NCBI RefSeq assembly: GCF_000787815.1
Contig: NZ_BBPO01000042.1
Span: 5,092 to 69,091, forward strand
DNA from: Streptacidiphilus neutrinimicus
GTDB lineage: Bacteria > Actinomycetota > Actinomycetes > Streptomycetales > Streptomycetaceae
Direction of reading: 5' to 3'
DNA: 64,000 bases
The position numbers and the translations under genes are program-made. This document shows positions 34,996 to 43,961 of this stretch, in pieces. A model generated the notes under the pieces. The model made no database searches. It saw nothing but the letters and a program-made list of their open reading frames with translations, and was not told where the DNA came from. Numbering within the stretch: the stretch's first letter is position 1; every line of letters begins with the position of its first letter.

Positions 34996-35246
34996 CAGGC
35001 GGCCTCCGTCGGTGTGGTCGTCGCGGCGGCGGGGCTGTGGGCCAGGGCGGCGGCCGCGTCCTGCAGCGCGTCCCACAGATCCGCCGCACGACGAGACTCC
35101 ATGGCCAGCCCGGGGTAATCAGGGCGTGTCTCGGACAGGGCCAGATAGGCGTCCAGCGCTGTCAACGCCTGTTCGACCGAGCGAGGCGCGCCGCCCGCGC
35201 GTTCGTGCAGTCGCGCGGAGAGCATGTTGAGCTCATCCCGGGTCAC
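34995..35246 (-). CDS. Small helical protein coupled to the STAS gene
   Basis: 83 residues from GTG at 35246 (GGGAGG upstream). Mostly helix (ELNMLSARLHERAGG; VEQALTALDAYLAL; ESRRAADLWDALQDAAAALAHS), tail rich in Thr/Ala. Unknown family. One-base stop/start overlap with the STAS gene indicates coupled translation and a likely shared pathway. Confidence 0.65.
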   Translation of the reverse strand: MTRDELNMLSARLHERAGGAPRSVEQALTALDAYLALSETRPDYPGLAMESRRAADLWDALQDAAAALAHSPAAATTTPTEAA

Positions 35247-35402
35247 AGCACTACCTCCCGCGGTCCGGGGGCCGGGGCCGCAAGCGTCGACGGCCTTCTT
35301 AGGTTGCCCCTCAAGACTGACCCGCCCGGCCGCAGGTGTCAACCATGACATGAAACCAAGGTCATGTTTGCGATGTCACGACAGCATCGTCATGCTGGAG
35401 CC

Positions 35403-35768
35403 ATGGACCTTGCTCCCGCCCCGACCGGGTGGACCTTCCTGACCAACCACGCCCGGGTGTTGGTCCAGATCGCCCGTGATCCCGGCATCCGTGTCCGCGA
35501 CATCGCCAGGCACTGCCTGCTGACCGAGCGCGCGGTCATGCGGATCATCGCCGACCTGGAAGAAGCCGGGTACCTCACACACACGCGTGCTGGACGCTCC
35601 AACCACTACCGGGTGCTGCCCGGCACCGAGCTGCGCCATCCCGCCGACGCGGGCCCCAAGGTCGCCGACCTCCTCGCCGTACTCACCGCGGCACCCGACG
35701 GGCCCGCCGCCGCCGCCAAACAGGGCCAGCGAGGACGCCAAGAGGGCCAGCAAGGAGCACGCGCATGA
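35403..35768 (+). CDS. Winged-helix regulator (MarR/ArsR-like)
   Basis: 121 residues; ATG after GGAG. wHTH: TNHARVLVQIARDPGIRVRDIARHCLLTERAVMRIIADLEEAGYLTHTRAGRSNHYRVLP, then a Gln/Arg/Gly-rich tail (QGQRGRQEGQQG). The domain is the single-copy type that often acts on its own divergent promoter. It is divergent from the STAS pair, so it may regulate it; no palindrome was resolved in the 156-bp gap. Confidence 0.8.
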   Translation: MDLAPAPTGWTFLTNHARVLVQIARDPGIRVRDIARHCLLTERAVMRIIADLEEAGYLTHTRAGRSNHYRVLPGTELRHPADAGPKVADLLAVLTAAPDGPAAAAKQGQRGRQEGQQGARA

Positions 35769-35795
35769 GCGGCCATTTGAGTACGGAAGCCGAGG

Positions 35796-36357
35796 GCGGC
35801 CGGGTGCAGGCCCCCGACCGGGACCGTCGAGAAGTCCGTGCCGTCGGTCAGGACGGAGGGGGTGGCCTTCACGGTCCCGTCGGGGCGCGTCATGGTCAGG
35901 GCCTGCGGGTCGGCGGCGCCGATCGGCCGCCCGTTGGCCTGTGCGCCGGTGAACGACGCCGTCGAGAAGTCGGTCAGCGGCAGTATCCCGGCCGGACCGG
36001 TCGGGGCCTCGGCGATGACCTCGGCCGACGCCAGCTTCGCGCTGGCCGAGGTCATGTTGGCGGTGTGGGTCCAGCCCTGGGTGGCGTCGGCGATGGTGAG
36101 GGCGAACTGGTTGCTGCCGAGGCTGGTGACCGAGGCGGTGAACCGGTCACCGGCCCGCACCGGGTCCGAATAGGTGACGGGAGCGTCCGGATACATCTCG
36201 TACCAGGAGGAGTAGACCGGGACGCCGCCGGAGCAGTCGGCCTCGCTGCCGGTCTGCTCGGTGGTGGCGCTGCCGTCGCCGTCCAGTCCCACCCAGAAGG
36301 ACGACCAGGTGTCCTCGCCCGTGCACGTGGCGGTCGGTTGGGTCCAGCTGGCGCTGA
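35796..36357 (-). pseudogene. Peptidase G1 (eqolisin) remnant, both ends lost
   Basis: Minus strand reads SASWTQPTATCTGEDTWSSFWVGLDGDGS, TEQTGSEADC, YSSWYEMYPDAPVTY, VTSLGSNQFALTIAD, AEVIAEAPTGPAGILPLTDFSTASFTGA and DGTDFSTV: core of a secreted glutamic endopeptidase. There is no start or signal peptide; the 5' end is replaced at about 36357 by a sugar-epimerase fragment on the opposite strand, and the 3' end dissolves near 35796 by the wHTH gene. Confidence 0.8.
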
Positions 36358-36590
36358 CGCTGGTGACCGATGACGCGACGCTGTCCTACCTGTGCTCGGA
36401 GATGTACAACCCGAGCGGCGAGCACGGCATCCACCCACTCGACCCGGCCCTCGGCATCGCGTGGCCGGCGAAACGCCCGCAACTGTCCGCCAAGGACGAG
36501 GCGGCCCCCACCCTGGCCGAAGCCGAGGCGGCGTGCCTGCTTCCCCGCTACGAGGAGTGCCGCCGCTTCACCGAGTCCCTGCGCGGCTGA
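36358..36590 (+). pseudogene. dTDP-4-dehydrorhamnose 3,5-epimerase-like C-terminal remnant
   Basis: About 77 codons read DDATLSYLCSEMYNPSGEHG, IHPLDPALGIAWP, LSAKDEAAPTLAEAEAACLLP and a proper TGA at 36588-36590. This is the end of an RmlC-type epimerase for dTDP-deoxysugars; the catalytic N-terminal half is missing, cut exactly where the G1-peptidase fragment begins. Confidence 0.8.
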
Positions 36591-36913
36591 CGCTCGCGGC
36601 TCCCCGCGCCGATGTCGACGGCTGCCGAAGTCAGTTGACGCCCAGCTCGCCGCGCTGCCCGGTTCTGGCCTCCCGCGTGTGCCGGGCGCCTGCCCGAGTG
36701 GCACGTTTGCCGCATGGACGGGAGGGCACACGCTCGGCACGGCCGCGGGGAGGGTCCCGGCGGGCGGGGAGCGGCGCGAAGCCGCCCCCTGCTCGTTCGA
36801 GATCGTCCTCGAACAGGGCTGATCTCATGCTCATGGGCCGCCGGGCCGTCGAATCTCGGAGTGCGACTACCGGGCGGGCACTCATCCGCACAACAAGACA
36901 AGGCGCGCTGTCC
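36591..36913. other. Intergenic region without a supported gene
   Basis: 323 bp; no recognisable motif on either strand. Confidence 0.4.
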
Positions 36914-37213
36914 ATGCTGTACGCACAGATAGCAGGTTCTCTCGCCTGCTTCGTCATTGGCGTCATGCTGCTCAGAACGGGAGCCTGGTGGGGGAGCGGT
37001 AAGGCTCCTCGCCCCTCGGTGGCCCGGATGGGCCGCTTCCTGTTCCCGGATCAGTTCCGGGCCGGCTTCGAGCGGGGCGGCCTTGTGCTCGCGAGCTTTA
37101 CGGTGTTTGCCGGGAGCATGGTTCTGGCCGCCGGAATCGACGGGTTCGGCGGTGGTGACAAGTCCCGCGCCGTTCGCGCGATCGGCGTCACCGGATCCGC
37201 GCCTTCGGAATGA
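36914..37213 (+). CDS. Small two-helix membrane protein
   Basis: 99 residues from ATG at 36914. Helices at about 4-21 (IAGSLACFVIGVMLLRTG) and about 53-73 (GLVLASFTVFAGSMVLAAGI), basic loop between. Unknown family; start is the first ATG that places the helix near the N-terminus, but no strong ribosome site is present. Confidence 0.5.
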   Translation: MLYAQIAGSLACFVIGVMLLRTGAWWGSGKAPRPSVARMGRFLFPDQFRAGFERGGLVLASFTVFAGSMVLAAGIDGFGGGDKSRAVRAIGVTGSAPSE

Positions 37214-37479
37214 GCCCGGGACGTACGGGGCAGGGCGGTTCGAACGAGAAGCGCTGAGGTAGCACCGCGCAGCGAAATCTCCCGATATGCCCGGGTGAAC
37301 GTGGCGGCGCCCCGGCGTCTTGGAAGCAGGTGAGGCACGAACCGGCGTGTCGGCGCCGCGCGGGCCTGGGTGCCCGCCACCCGCTTGCCCCGCGTGAGCA
37401 GCCCGGACAAGCCGCACGGGCCGCCGGACGCCGACCGCGGGGGGCCACCTGTCAGGTCAGCCGGCGGCCCCGCGGATTC

Positions 37480-38991
37480 ATGTCCAAGACACAGACACTT
37501 CACAGAACGCGGGTAACGTCGCAGCGCTTCGGCCCGGGCCGAGGTGCCGAAACCGCGCCGCCGTACGAGTCTGGAGCAGGATCTTTGTTGAGCGCAGCCC
37601 GCAGACTCGTCGGCTCTGCCCGAACAACGCCGGGGGCTGTCCGAGCAGCCCCCGCGCCTGTTGCCCCGCCGGACCGCCGTCTCGGTCCGGGGCTGCTCCT
37701 CCTCGGCCTCGTCGTGTTCGGCGTCGCGCTGACGGAGTACATTCGCGTCGTCCAGGCCCATCCCGACCGGCTCTGGTCTCCGATCGACCTCCGTGTCTAC
37801 TACTGGGGCGGCACCACGGCGCGGCACAGCCACCGCGTCTACGACCTGGACTTCCGTCTCGGCAGCCTCGGGCTGCCGTTCACCTACACGCCTTTCGCGC
37901 TCGCCGTGTTCACGGTCCTCTCCTACGTCGACGAGCTCACGCTCCAGTGGCTGATCGCCTGCGGCAGCATTGCCGCGCTGGTCGCGTCCGCGTGGGTGGC
38001 CTGGGGTCTGGCCGGGTACCGCCGCAGCGTCGGCCGGCTGGGGGCTGCGCTCACCGTCGCCGGGCTCGCGCTGTGGACCGAGCCGATGATGCAGAATCTG
38101 GCGTTCGGTCAGGTCAACGTGTTCCTGATGCTCCTGGTGCTGCTGGACTTCGCCCAGCCGGACCGGTGGTGGAGCAAGGGCGTCGGCATCGGCCTGGCCG
38201 CAGGTTTCAAGCTGGTTCCGGCGATCTTCATCGTCTACCTGCTGGTCACCAGGCGCTTCCGCGCCGCCGCCGTGGCCACCGGGACCCTCGCCGCGACCGT
38301 GCTCGGCGGCTTCGTGCTGCTGCCCGCTGAGGCGCACCGGTACTGGTTGGACGGCCTCTTCGCTGACTCCTCCCGCGTCGGCGGCGTCAACTACGTCGGC
38401 AACCAGTCCCTCCAGGGGATGCTGGCCCGCACGCTCGGGCTCGACGCCGCCGGCGTCAAGCCGTACTGGCTGCTGGCCGCGGTGCTCGCCGCCGCGATCG
38501 CGATCCCGCTCTCGGTCCGGGCGCACCGGCGCGGGGAGGAACTGCTCGGCGTCGCCGCCACCGCACTGCTCGGCCTGTTGGCCTCACCCATCTCCTGGTC
38601 CCACCACTGGATCTGGATCGCGGTGTTCCTGAGCGTCGCGGGCCACCTACTGCACAGCCGCCGCGCGCCGTGGTGGGCCTGGTTGCCAGCCGTCGGCCTG
38701 TACCTGCCCTGGCTCGCCTGGCCGTCCGTCGCCTACGGCGACCGCAAGCCCGCGGGCCCCGGGACCAGGCTTCCCAACGGCCTGATCTGGACCGTCCCCT
38801 ACGACAACAACGCAGAGAACACCTGGACCGGGCTCCAGCTCCTGGTCGGCAACCTCTATCCGCTGCTCGGCGTCCTGCTGCTGGCCGGCCTCGGCCTGTT
38901 CCTGTGGCGAACCCGATCGAGCCGGACACCCGGCCACCCGTCTCCCCGACTCACCGGAACGGCACGCGATGCGCACGACCTTGTCCCATGA
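37480..38991 (+). CDS. GT87/DUF2029-type polyprenol-phosphate-dependent glycosyltransferase
   Basis: 503 residues from ATG at 37480 (a TTG at 37585 with GGAGCAGGA upstream is an alternative). About ten membrane helices. GT-C landmarks: an acidic pair in SPIDLRVYYWGG (first external loop), FTYTPFALAVF, FGQVNVFLMLLVLLDFA, GFKLVPAIFIVYL, NQSLQGMLARTLG and SWSHHWIWIAVFL. Relatives such as mycobacterial PimE add mannose from polyprenyl-phosphate-mannose on the outer face. It overlaps the acyltransferase gene by 23 bp, suggesting a joint role in surface glycolipid or glycan synthesis. Confidence 0.87.
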   Translation: MSKTQTLHRTRVTSQRFGPGRGAETAPPYESGAGSLLSAARRLVGSARTTPGAVRAAPAPVAPPDRRLGPGLLLLGLVVFGVALTEYIRVVQAHPDRLWSPIDLRVYYWGGTTARHSHRVYDLDFRLGSLGLPFTYTPFALAVFTVLSYVDELTLQWLIACGSIAALVASAWVAWGLAGYRRSVGRLGAALTVAGLALWTEPMMQNLAFGQVNVFLMLLVLLDFAQPDRWWSKGVGIGLAAGFKLVPAIFIVYLLVTRRFRAAAVATGTLAATVLGGFVLLPAEAHRYWLDGLFADSSRVGGVNYVGNQSLQGMLARTLGLDAAGVKPYWLLAAVLAAAIAIPLSVRAHRRGEELLGVAATALLGLLASPISWSHHWIWIAVFLSVAGHLLHSRRAPWWAWLPAVGLYLPWLAWPSVAYGDRKPAGPGTRLPNGLIWTVPYDNNAENTWTGLQLLVGNLYPLLGVLLLAGLGLFLWRTRSSRTPGHPSPRLTGTARDAHDLVP

Positions 38992-40117
38992 CGCCTACCT
39001 GGCCCTGCGGCGCTTCCCCGCGCTGGACGGCGCCCGCGCCTTCGCGGCGGTCTCCGTGGTGTTCTTCCACTTCCAAGGCCCCGCCCGGCTCCAGGGCTGG
39101 CTGGGTGTGCAGCTCTTCTTCGTCCTCTCCGGCTTCCTGATCACCACGCTGCTGCTGCGCGAGGAGGACGCGCACGGCCGGATCTCGCTGCGGGGCTTCT
39201 ACCTGCGCCGGGTCTTCCGCATCCTGCCCGTCTACTTCCTGCTGCTCGGCGTGGTCTGGGCGGTCTACGCCGTCCGCGGCCAGGTGGACAGCAGCGGACT
39301 GGGCGCCTCCCTGCACTACGAACTGACGTTCTTCAACGAGTTCCAGGGCGCCACCCCGTACGGGCAGTCCTGGTCGCTGGGCGTGGAGCAGAAGTTCTAC
39401 CTGTTCTGGCCGCTGCTGGCGTTCGTGCTGATCCACCGCTTCCGGCGCGCGCCGTGGGCGCGGCTGGCGGTGATCGGCGGACTGCTGGGCGTAGGCGTGG
39501 GGCTCATGTCGGTCCACGCCATCGCGTTCCGCCACCTCGCGTCCGGCTGGCCGGAGAACTACATGAGCATCCTGGTCGGCTGCCTGGTCGCTGCGCTGAT
39601 GCACGACCGGCGCACCTACCGGGTGCTGCGGCCGCTCACCCACCCGTACGTCGCGGTGGCCGTGGTGCTGGGGTTCGCGGTCTTCCAGTACGAGATCGAA
39701 CCGCTGGGCCATGTGCTGAGCCGGTACTTCTCCGCCTGGGGTAGCACGCCAGTGCTGCTGGTGCCCGTCTACGCGGTGGCGGTCGGTCTGCTCCTCCCCG
39801 CGCTGGTGGCGCCCGGCCCGGTCACCCGCGTCCTCGGTGCGGCACCGATGCGGTTCGTCGGCGAGCGGTCCTACTCGCTCTACCTGGTGCAGAACCTCGC
39901 CGCGCTGGCGGTCATGGGAGCGCTGCCGCGCCTGCACGGCCTGCCACTGGCGATCACCATGGCCACAGCGTCGCTGCTACTGGCGGACCTGATCTACCGG
40001 TACGTGGAGGTGCCCTTCATCGAACTGGGCCGCAAGGCAATCAAGAAGCGGGACGTCGCACCCCCGTCGCGGGCACTGGCCTCCGGTGACCTGCGGCTCA
40101 GTCGCGTCGGCGCGTAG
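38969..40117 (+). CDS. Acyltransferase-3 family membrane O-acyltransferase
   Basis: 382 residues, ATG inside the 3' end of the glycosyltransferase gene. Ten or so membrane helices. Family motifs: FPALDGARAFAAVSVVFFHF (catalytic His in the VFFHF segment), GVQLFFVLSGFLITTLLL, RRVFRILPVYFLLL and SWSLGVEQKFYLFWPLL. Transfers acyl groups (acetyl, succinyl etc.) onto exported sugars or lipids. The 23-bp overlap with the GT87 gene marks a two-gene operon. Confidence 0.9.
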   Translation: MRTTLSHDAYLALRRFPALDGARAFAAVSVVFFHFQGPARLQGWLGVQLFFVLSGFLITTLLLREEDAHGRISLRGFYLRRVFRILPVYFLLLGVVWAVYAVRGQVDSSGLGASLHYELTFFNEFQGATPYGQSWSLGVEQKFYLFWPLLAFVLIHRFRRAPWARLAVIGGLLGVGVGLMSVHAIAFRHLASGWPENYMSILVGCLVAALMHDRRTYRVLRPLTHPYVAVAVVLGFAVFQYEIEPLGHVLSRYFSAWGSTPVLLVPVYAVAVGLLLPALVAPGPVTRVLGAAPMRFVGERSYSLYLVQNLAALAVMGALPRLHGLPLAITMATASLLLADLIYRYVEVPFIELGRKAIKKRDVAPPSRALASGDLRLSRVGA

Positions 40118-40451
40118 TTCGGTGACCCGGTAGGGCGCACCGGGTGCCGCGTTTTGCGGCCTGGGCGCTGGACGACGGGGACGCGGGGTGAACCACCGTC
40201 CGGTTTCGAAGAGTTAGGTCGGCAGCGGCTTGAGCAGCCAGTGCTCGGCGGCGAAGTACTGCCGATCGTGCGGGTCGCGACCTCAGCCGGCGGCATCGCG
40301 CCCGGGTGATCGACCGGCCCAGAGCACAAGGGGCCGGTCGGCCTGCGCTTCCGGGCCGAACGGACGATCCGCACTCCCGCGCAGCTTCGCCGACGCTCGG
40401 GTTCCGCTCTTGGAACCGGCGCGCGCCGTCGGCGGCCCGCTCGGGACTGCT
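40118..40451. other. Intergenic region between convergent genes
   Basis: 334 bp. On the minus strand a short stretch ending at 40216 (HDRQYFAAEHWLLKPLPT then TAA) resembles the tail of a lost gene. Nothing else supported. Confidence 0.35.
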
Positions 40452-41123
40452 TCAGCCGATGGCGGCGTGCAGCAGGAGCTTCATGAAGACGAAGTAGGCC
40501 ACACAGGAGAGCGGCAGGGCCGTCAGCAGCGCTAGTCCGCGCGCCGCGAAGGTGCGGAGCATCAGCAACGGAACCAGCATCACGACCGCGGCGCATGCCC
40601 ACGCCTCGGTGGCGTAGTGCAGGACCCAGGCGTACTGGATGCCCTCCATGCCGAAGACCCCCGCAAGGGCGGCGACGGCGACGATGCGGCGGCGCGCGTC
40701 CCGCCCACACCACCACCCACCGGCGACCCCGAAAAGCGGTCCGGCGACAAACGCCATTCCGAGCCAGACAAGGGGAGCCGCCAGGGAGCCCATACCGTGG
40801 CGGCCCACCTGCGCGTAGCCGTAGTAGCCGACAACCAGGCCGGCCTCGGTGCACAGCCCCGCGACGGCCGCCGTCGGCAGGCTGGTCCGACGGGCGAGCA
40901 GGGCGCCGGCGACGAACGCGAAGACGGACCAGACGGACCCGGAGTTCGCGAGCTGGTTCCAGGCGCCCGGGAGCCAGCCCTGGGCGAGATTGGTCAGGAC
41001 GCCGAGCCCGAGCCCGGCGCCGAACGCGGTCGCCGTGGCGTGGATCCACGCCGACCTGACCGTACGGGGGATCGGGGTCGCGACGGGGGAGGCGAGGGTC
41101 GTGTCCATGGTGTGTTCGGTCAC
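40452..41123 (-). CDS. DUF6518-type seven-helix membrane protein
   Basis: 223 residues from ATG at 41123 (a second ATG five codons on is possible). Seven hydrophobic helices, glycine-rich (FGAGLGLGVLTNLAQGWLPGAWNQLANSGSVW at the start; LCTEAGLVVGYYGYA; FVAGPLFGVAGGWWCG; LPLSCVAYFVFMKLLLH). Pattern of actinobacterial DUF6518. Function unknown. Single gene. Confidence 0.78.
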   Translation of the reverse strand: MTEHTMDTTLASPVATPIPRTVRSAWIHATATAFGAGLGLGVLTNLAQGWLPGAWNQLANSGSVWSVFAFVAGALLARRTSLPTAAVAGLCTEAGLVVGYYGYAQVGRHGMGSLAAPLVWLGMAFVAGPLFGVAGGWWCGRDARRRIVAVAALAGVFGMEGIQYAWVLHYATEAWACAAVVMLVPLLMLRTFAARGLALLTALPLSCVAYFVFMKLLLHAAIG

Positions 41124-41249
41124 CTTTGCTCAGGTCTGCGGGTTCCTGGGGTCGTCGCCTCCAGTCTGGTAAGGAGACGCAACCAGATGCGGAATCGTTC
41201 CCGTCGCACGCGAGTGCGAGCCGAACCCCCGGGCGCGTTGAGGAGGCCT

Positions 41250-41556
41250 TCAGTCTTCAGCCAGCTCCACGATCGCCAGCGTGCCGCGGCTTCCGGAGCG
41301 AACCCTGTGCGGCGGTTCCCGCCGCGACCATGTACAGCTCGCCCGCCCGCACCGACAGCGGGGTGCCGTTCACCTCCAGCTCCAGCCGGCCGTCGAGCAC
41401 GAGGAGCGCCTCGTCGGCAGCGTGGCTCTCCTCCTCCATCGGCAGCTCGTCCATGCGCAGGACCTTCACGCACGCCGCCCCCACCCGGCCCAGCGGACGA
41501 GAGCTCCACGCCTGCGGAAGACCAGCCGCGGTCGCTGTCAGGTCGACCCTCATCAC
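41250..41556 (-). pseudogene. Small cupin protein, frameshifted
   Basis: ATG at 41556 (second ATG one codon on). Single cupin core MEEESHAADEALLVLDGRLELEVNGTPLSVRAGELYMVAAGT. An extra base near 41317 changes the frame; without it the family ending AHRVRSGSRGTLAIVELAED-stop (TGA at 41250) is restored. The His ligand of motif 2 (GTAHRV) is exactly at the break. Mutation or sequencing error. Confidence 0.75.
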
Positions 41557-41769
41557 GGCACGCCCCTTTCGGCGGCCCCGATCGGTCGTCCCGACCGGCC
41601 CCGCGCATCAAGATCAATGGATGCCTCGGAAGCTACCCGGTCAGGAGCACGAAGTGGTCGACCGTTTGGCAAATACCGCCGTCGGGGATCGCCGTCCTCG
41701 TGGAGACGGCCAAGCTGCGGGAGGAGTCCGTCGGGGCCCACCGCCAGGGCGTCAACGTGGCCCGCACAG

Positions 41770-42094
41770 GTCACCATCAGCTGCACCGTCGGCAAGCCGG
41801 TATCCACGTCCCTCAGCGCTCTGCCGTCGCGCACCCGGCTCGGGATCCCGGTCGTGCTCAGCGACCTGTCCTGCCCCACCGCGGGCTCCACGACCCGGCC
41901 CACCGGCCCTGTCACGTTCACCGGCACCACCACCGGCAAAACCCTCGGCACCGGGCGCCCGTGAGCCTCGGCAACTGCTCCGCGGCGGGCCAGTTCGCCG
42001 CCTTCCGCGCCACCGGCATCCACACCATCAACCGCCGTCTGCAGCGGTGACACCGTCTACCAGGGCAACAGTGCCAACCCCGAGACCACACCGT
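41770..42094 (+). pseudogene. Possible remnant of an Ig-like-domain secreted protein
   Basis: Plus-strand pieces in three frames read VVLSDLSCPTAGSTTRPTGPVTFTGTTTGKTLGTG, then VSLGNCSAAGQFAAFRATGIHTI, then VCSGDTVYQGNSANPETTP-stop at 42094. The Thr/Gly-rich beta pattern with paired cysteines is like bacterial Ig repeats. At least two frameshifts and no start. Confidence 0.4.
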
Positions 42095-42183
42095 GACCGC
42101 CAGTCCCTGACAGGGCGTCCGCAACGCATCAGGGGCCTTTGCCGGCCCATCCAAGATCCCAGACTGCCTAGCTCCGGAGAGAG

Positions 42184-42470
42184 TCAGCGCAGCAGCGCGA
42201 ACACGGGCCCTGCGACCAAGGCGCCGAGCAGGGTGCCGGCGATGGTCCGCGCGACCGTGTGGTCCTGGAGCTTGGCACGGGACCAACCGACCAGCCACAC
42301 ACCGGGTAGGCGATGAGAAACCACAGGCTGAGGCCGAGGGCGAGGACCGCGATGGCCCCAGCGCCCACCGCCGTGTGCACCGAGATCTTCCACCACACGG
42401 TGGTGAGCAGGACCACCGCGAGCGTGAGGAACATCGTCGCCATCAGGCGACAGAGTCCCACAGCGTCCCG
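42184..42470 (-). pseudogene. PAP2 (type 2 phosphatidic acid phosphatase) C-terminal remnant
   Basis: Reads MFLTLAVVLLTTVWWKISVHTAVGAGAIAVLALGLSLWFLIAYPV, then after a shift near 42297 LVGWSRAKLQDHTVARTIAGTLLGALVAGPVFALLR-stop. KISVHTAV carries the PAP2 motif-2 His, and GWSRAKLQDHT the motif-3 Arg/His. The N-terminal half with motif 1 is missing and is replaced by a KdpA fragment. Confidence 0.72.
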
Positions 42471-42574
42471 GCGAGGACGCGGGCGAGGTAGTCGCCGAGC
42501 GGGCGGTAGGACGCGGCGAGAGCGGCGACCAGGAGGAGCGCCTGGAGGAACCAGGCCAGGGCCGGGTTCGTCAA
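42443..42574 (-). pseudogene. KdpA N-terminal remnant
   Basis: From TTG at 42574: LTNPALAWFLQALLLVAALAASYRPLGDYLARVLAG. The YRPLGDY motif is diagnostic for the first helix of the potassium-transporting ATPase A subunit. Homology ends at about 42470 and the frame stops at 42443 inside the PAP2 fragment. Confidence 0.7.
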
Positions 42575-42736
42575 CGAAGATCACGTCGGCCATGCACAGC
42601 CCAGCTCTTCGGTTCGGTCCGGTACCGGTTCCCGGATCAGCACCGATTTGTCACCGAGCCTGCGGGCCAGCAAACGGCATCGGCCCGGGAATCGCCCGTT
42701 GGGGCGCGTCCCGGGCCGCCGGTAGCGGTCGCTCGG

Positions 42737-42811
42737 TCAGGAGCCGGCGCGTTTGCCGTGGTTGCCTGCCTTCTTGCGACGGTCGTGCTTCTTGCGGGCG
42801 CGCTTGGACAT
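42737..42811 (-). CDS. bL37-type mini ribosomal protein (24 residues)
   Basis: ATG at 42811, TGA at 42737; sequence MSKRARKKHDRRKKAGNHGK then RAGS. More than half the residues are Lys/Arg, with the family ending NHGKR. Homologs in mycobacteria and streptomycetes are 24-residue proteins seen on the 50S subunit. It is too short for most gene finders. The last residues (AGS rather than PNA/PNS) deviate slightly, so it may be a secondary paralog. Confidence 0.7.
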   Translation of the reverse strand: MSKRARKKHDRRKKAGNHGKRAGS

Positions 42812-42867
42812 CTCTTCGGGGTTCCTCGTGGTCGTGGGTGGCTGGTGGAAGGCGTGGTGGTGCACCT

Positions 42868-43734
42868 TCAGACGGCGGGCTCGAGGGCGGCCGTGAGCTT
42901 CTCGCTGAGCTTCAGCAGCCGGTCGACCGAGCGCTTCTCGGTCACCTGGGGGCCGGTCTGGCCGAGCTCCAGGCCCTCGTAGTAGCCGCCGTTGACGACG
43001 GTGAAGCCCGGGTCGCACAGGGCGACGACGGTCTCGGCGACCTCGCCGGCCGGACGGCCGGTGGTGCCGTAGAGGGGGCGGGTGGCGGTCTCGGCGACGC
43101 CGGGGTGCACGGTCAGCGCGGTGTGACCCTCCGGCAGCCAGTGCGCGAGGGCGGTGACGAAGGTGGTGAGCGCCAGCTTGGACTGCCCGTAGGCGGCGAT
43201 CCGGGAGTACCGCTTGGAGCGGGTCAGGTCGGTCCAGTCAATGTTGGCGGCGCGGTGCAGGGACGAGCCGAGCGCGACGGTACGGGTGTCCGTGCCGCGG
43301 GCGAGCGGGCGCTCCAGCAGCCGGGTCAGCAGGTAGGGCGCCAGGTAGTTGACCTGGAAGCTCAGCTCGTTGCCCTCCTCGGTGAGGGTGCGCCGCTCGG
43401 GCGCGGCGATGCCGGCGTTCAGCACCAGCAGGTCGATCCGCTCGTGCTGCTCCGTCAGCTGCTCGGCCAGCGTCCGCACCTGGTCCAGGTGACGGAAGTC
43501 CGCGGTGGCCTGCTCCAGGCGTCCGGTCGGCGCGCCAAGCTCGGTGAGGGCGGCGACGGCGACGTCGGTGTTCTGCGGGGTCTGCCCGTGCACGATCACG
43601 CGGGCGCCGCCGAGGGCGAGCCGCAGTGCGGTCTGCAGGCCGAGGCCGTTGGTGGCGCCGGTGACGAGTGCGGTGCGGTCGGCGCAGGCGTCGGCCGGCG
43701 TGGGCGGGTGGGCGCGAGGGCGCTGGACGCAGCG
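42868..43734 (-). CDS. Short-chain dehydrogenase/reductase; start codon unresolved
   Basis: Coding is clear from TALVTGATNGLGLQTALRLALGGARVIVHGQ (NADP Rossmann motif TGATNGLG) through LLVLNAGIAAPERR, SSLHRAANIDW and active site YGQSK, to the family C-terminus. Between that motif and the upstream in-frame stop (43735-43737) there is no ATG, GTG or TTG. The first start-like codon (GTG at about 43599) would delete the whole cofactor site. So the 5' end has been damaged by a frameshift, or the sequence has an error. Retinol-dehydrogenase-like SDR, substrate unknown. Confidence 0.75.
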   Translation of the reverse strand, partial: RCVQRPRAHPPTPADACADRTALVTGATNGLGLQTALRLALGGARVIVHGQTPQNTDVAVAALTELGAPTGRLEQATADFRHLDQVRTLAEQLTEQHERIDLLVLNAGIAAPERRTLTEEGNELSFQVNYLAPYLLTRLLERPLARGTDTRTVALGSSLHRAANIDWTDLTRSKRYSRIAAYGQSKLALTTFVTALAHWLPEGHTALTVHPGVAETATRPLYGTTGRPAGEVAETVVALCDPGFTVVNGGYYEGLELGQTGPQVTEKRSVDRLLKLSEKLTAALEPAV

Positions 43735-43961
43735 TCAGTGCGCGCGATGCGGCGGACGGTCCTCGAGCCGGGCGATCGCCGCGGCAGAGCAGCCCGGCGC
43801 GGCGAGCGCGCGGACGAGGCTGCGGAGGAGGTCCATGCCGACCATCCCAGCGACACTCGTCACTTGGGCGCAAGCGTGCGCCGGTGCCCCTGACGTCGCC
43901 GATATGTCCGGGATGCATTCCTTGACTCGGGCTTAGCAGAGGCGGGTTGTGGCGTCGGCTG

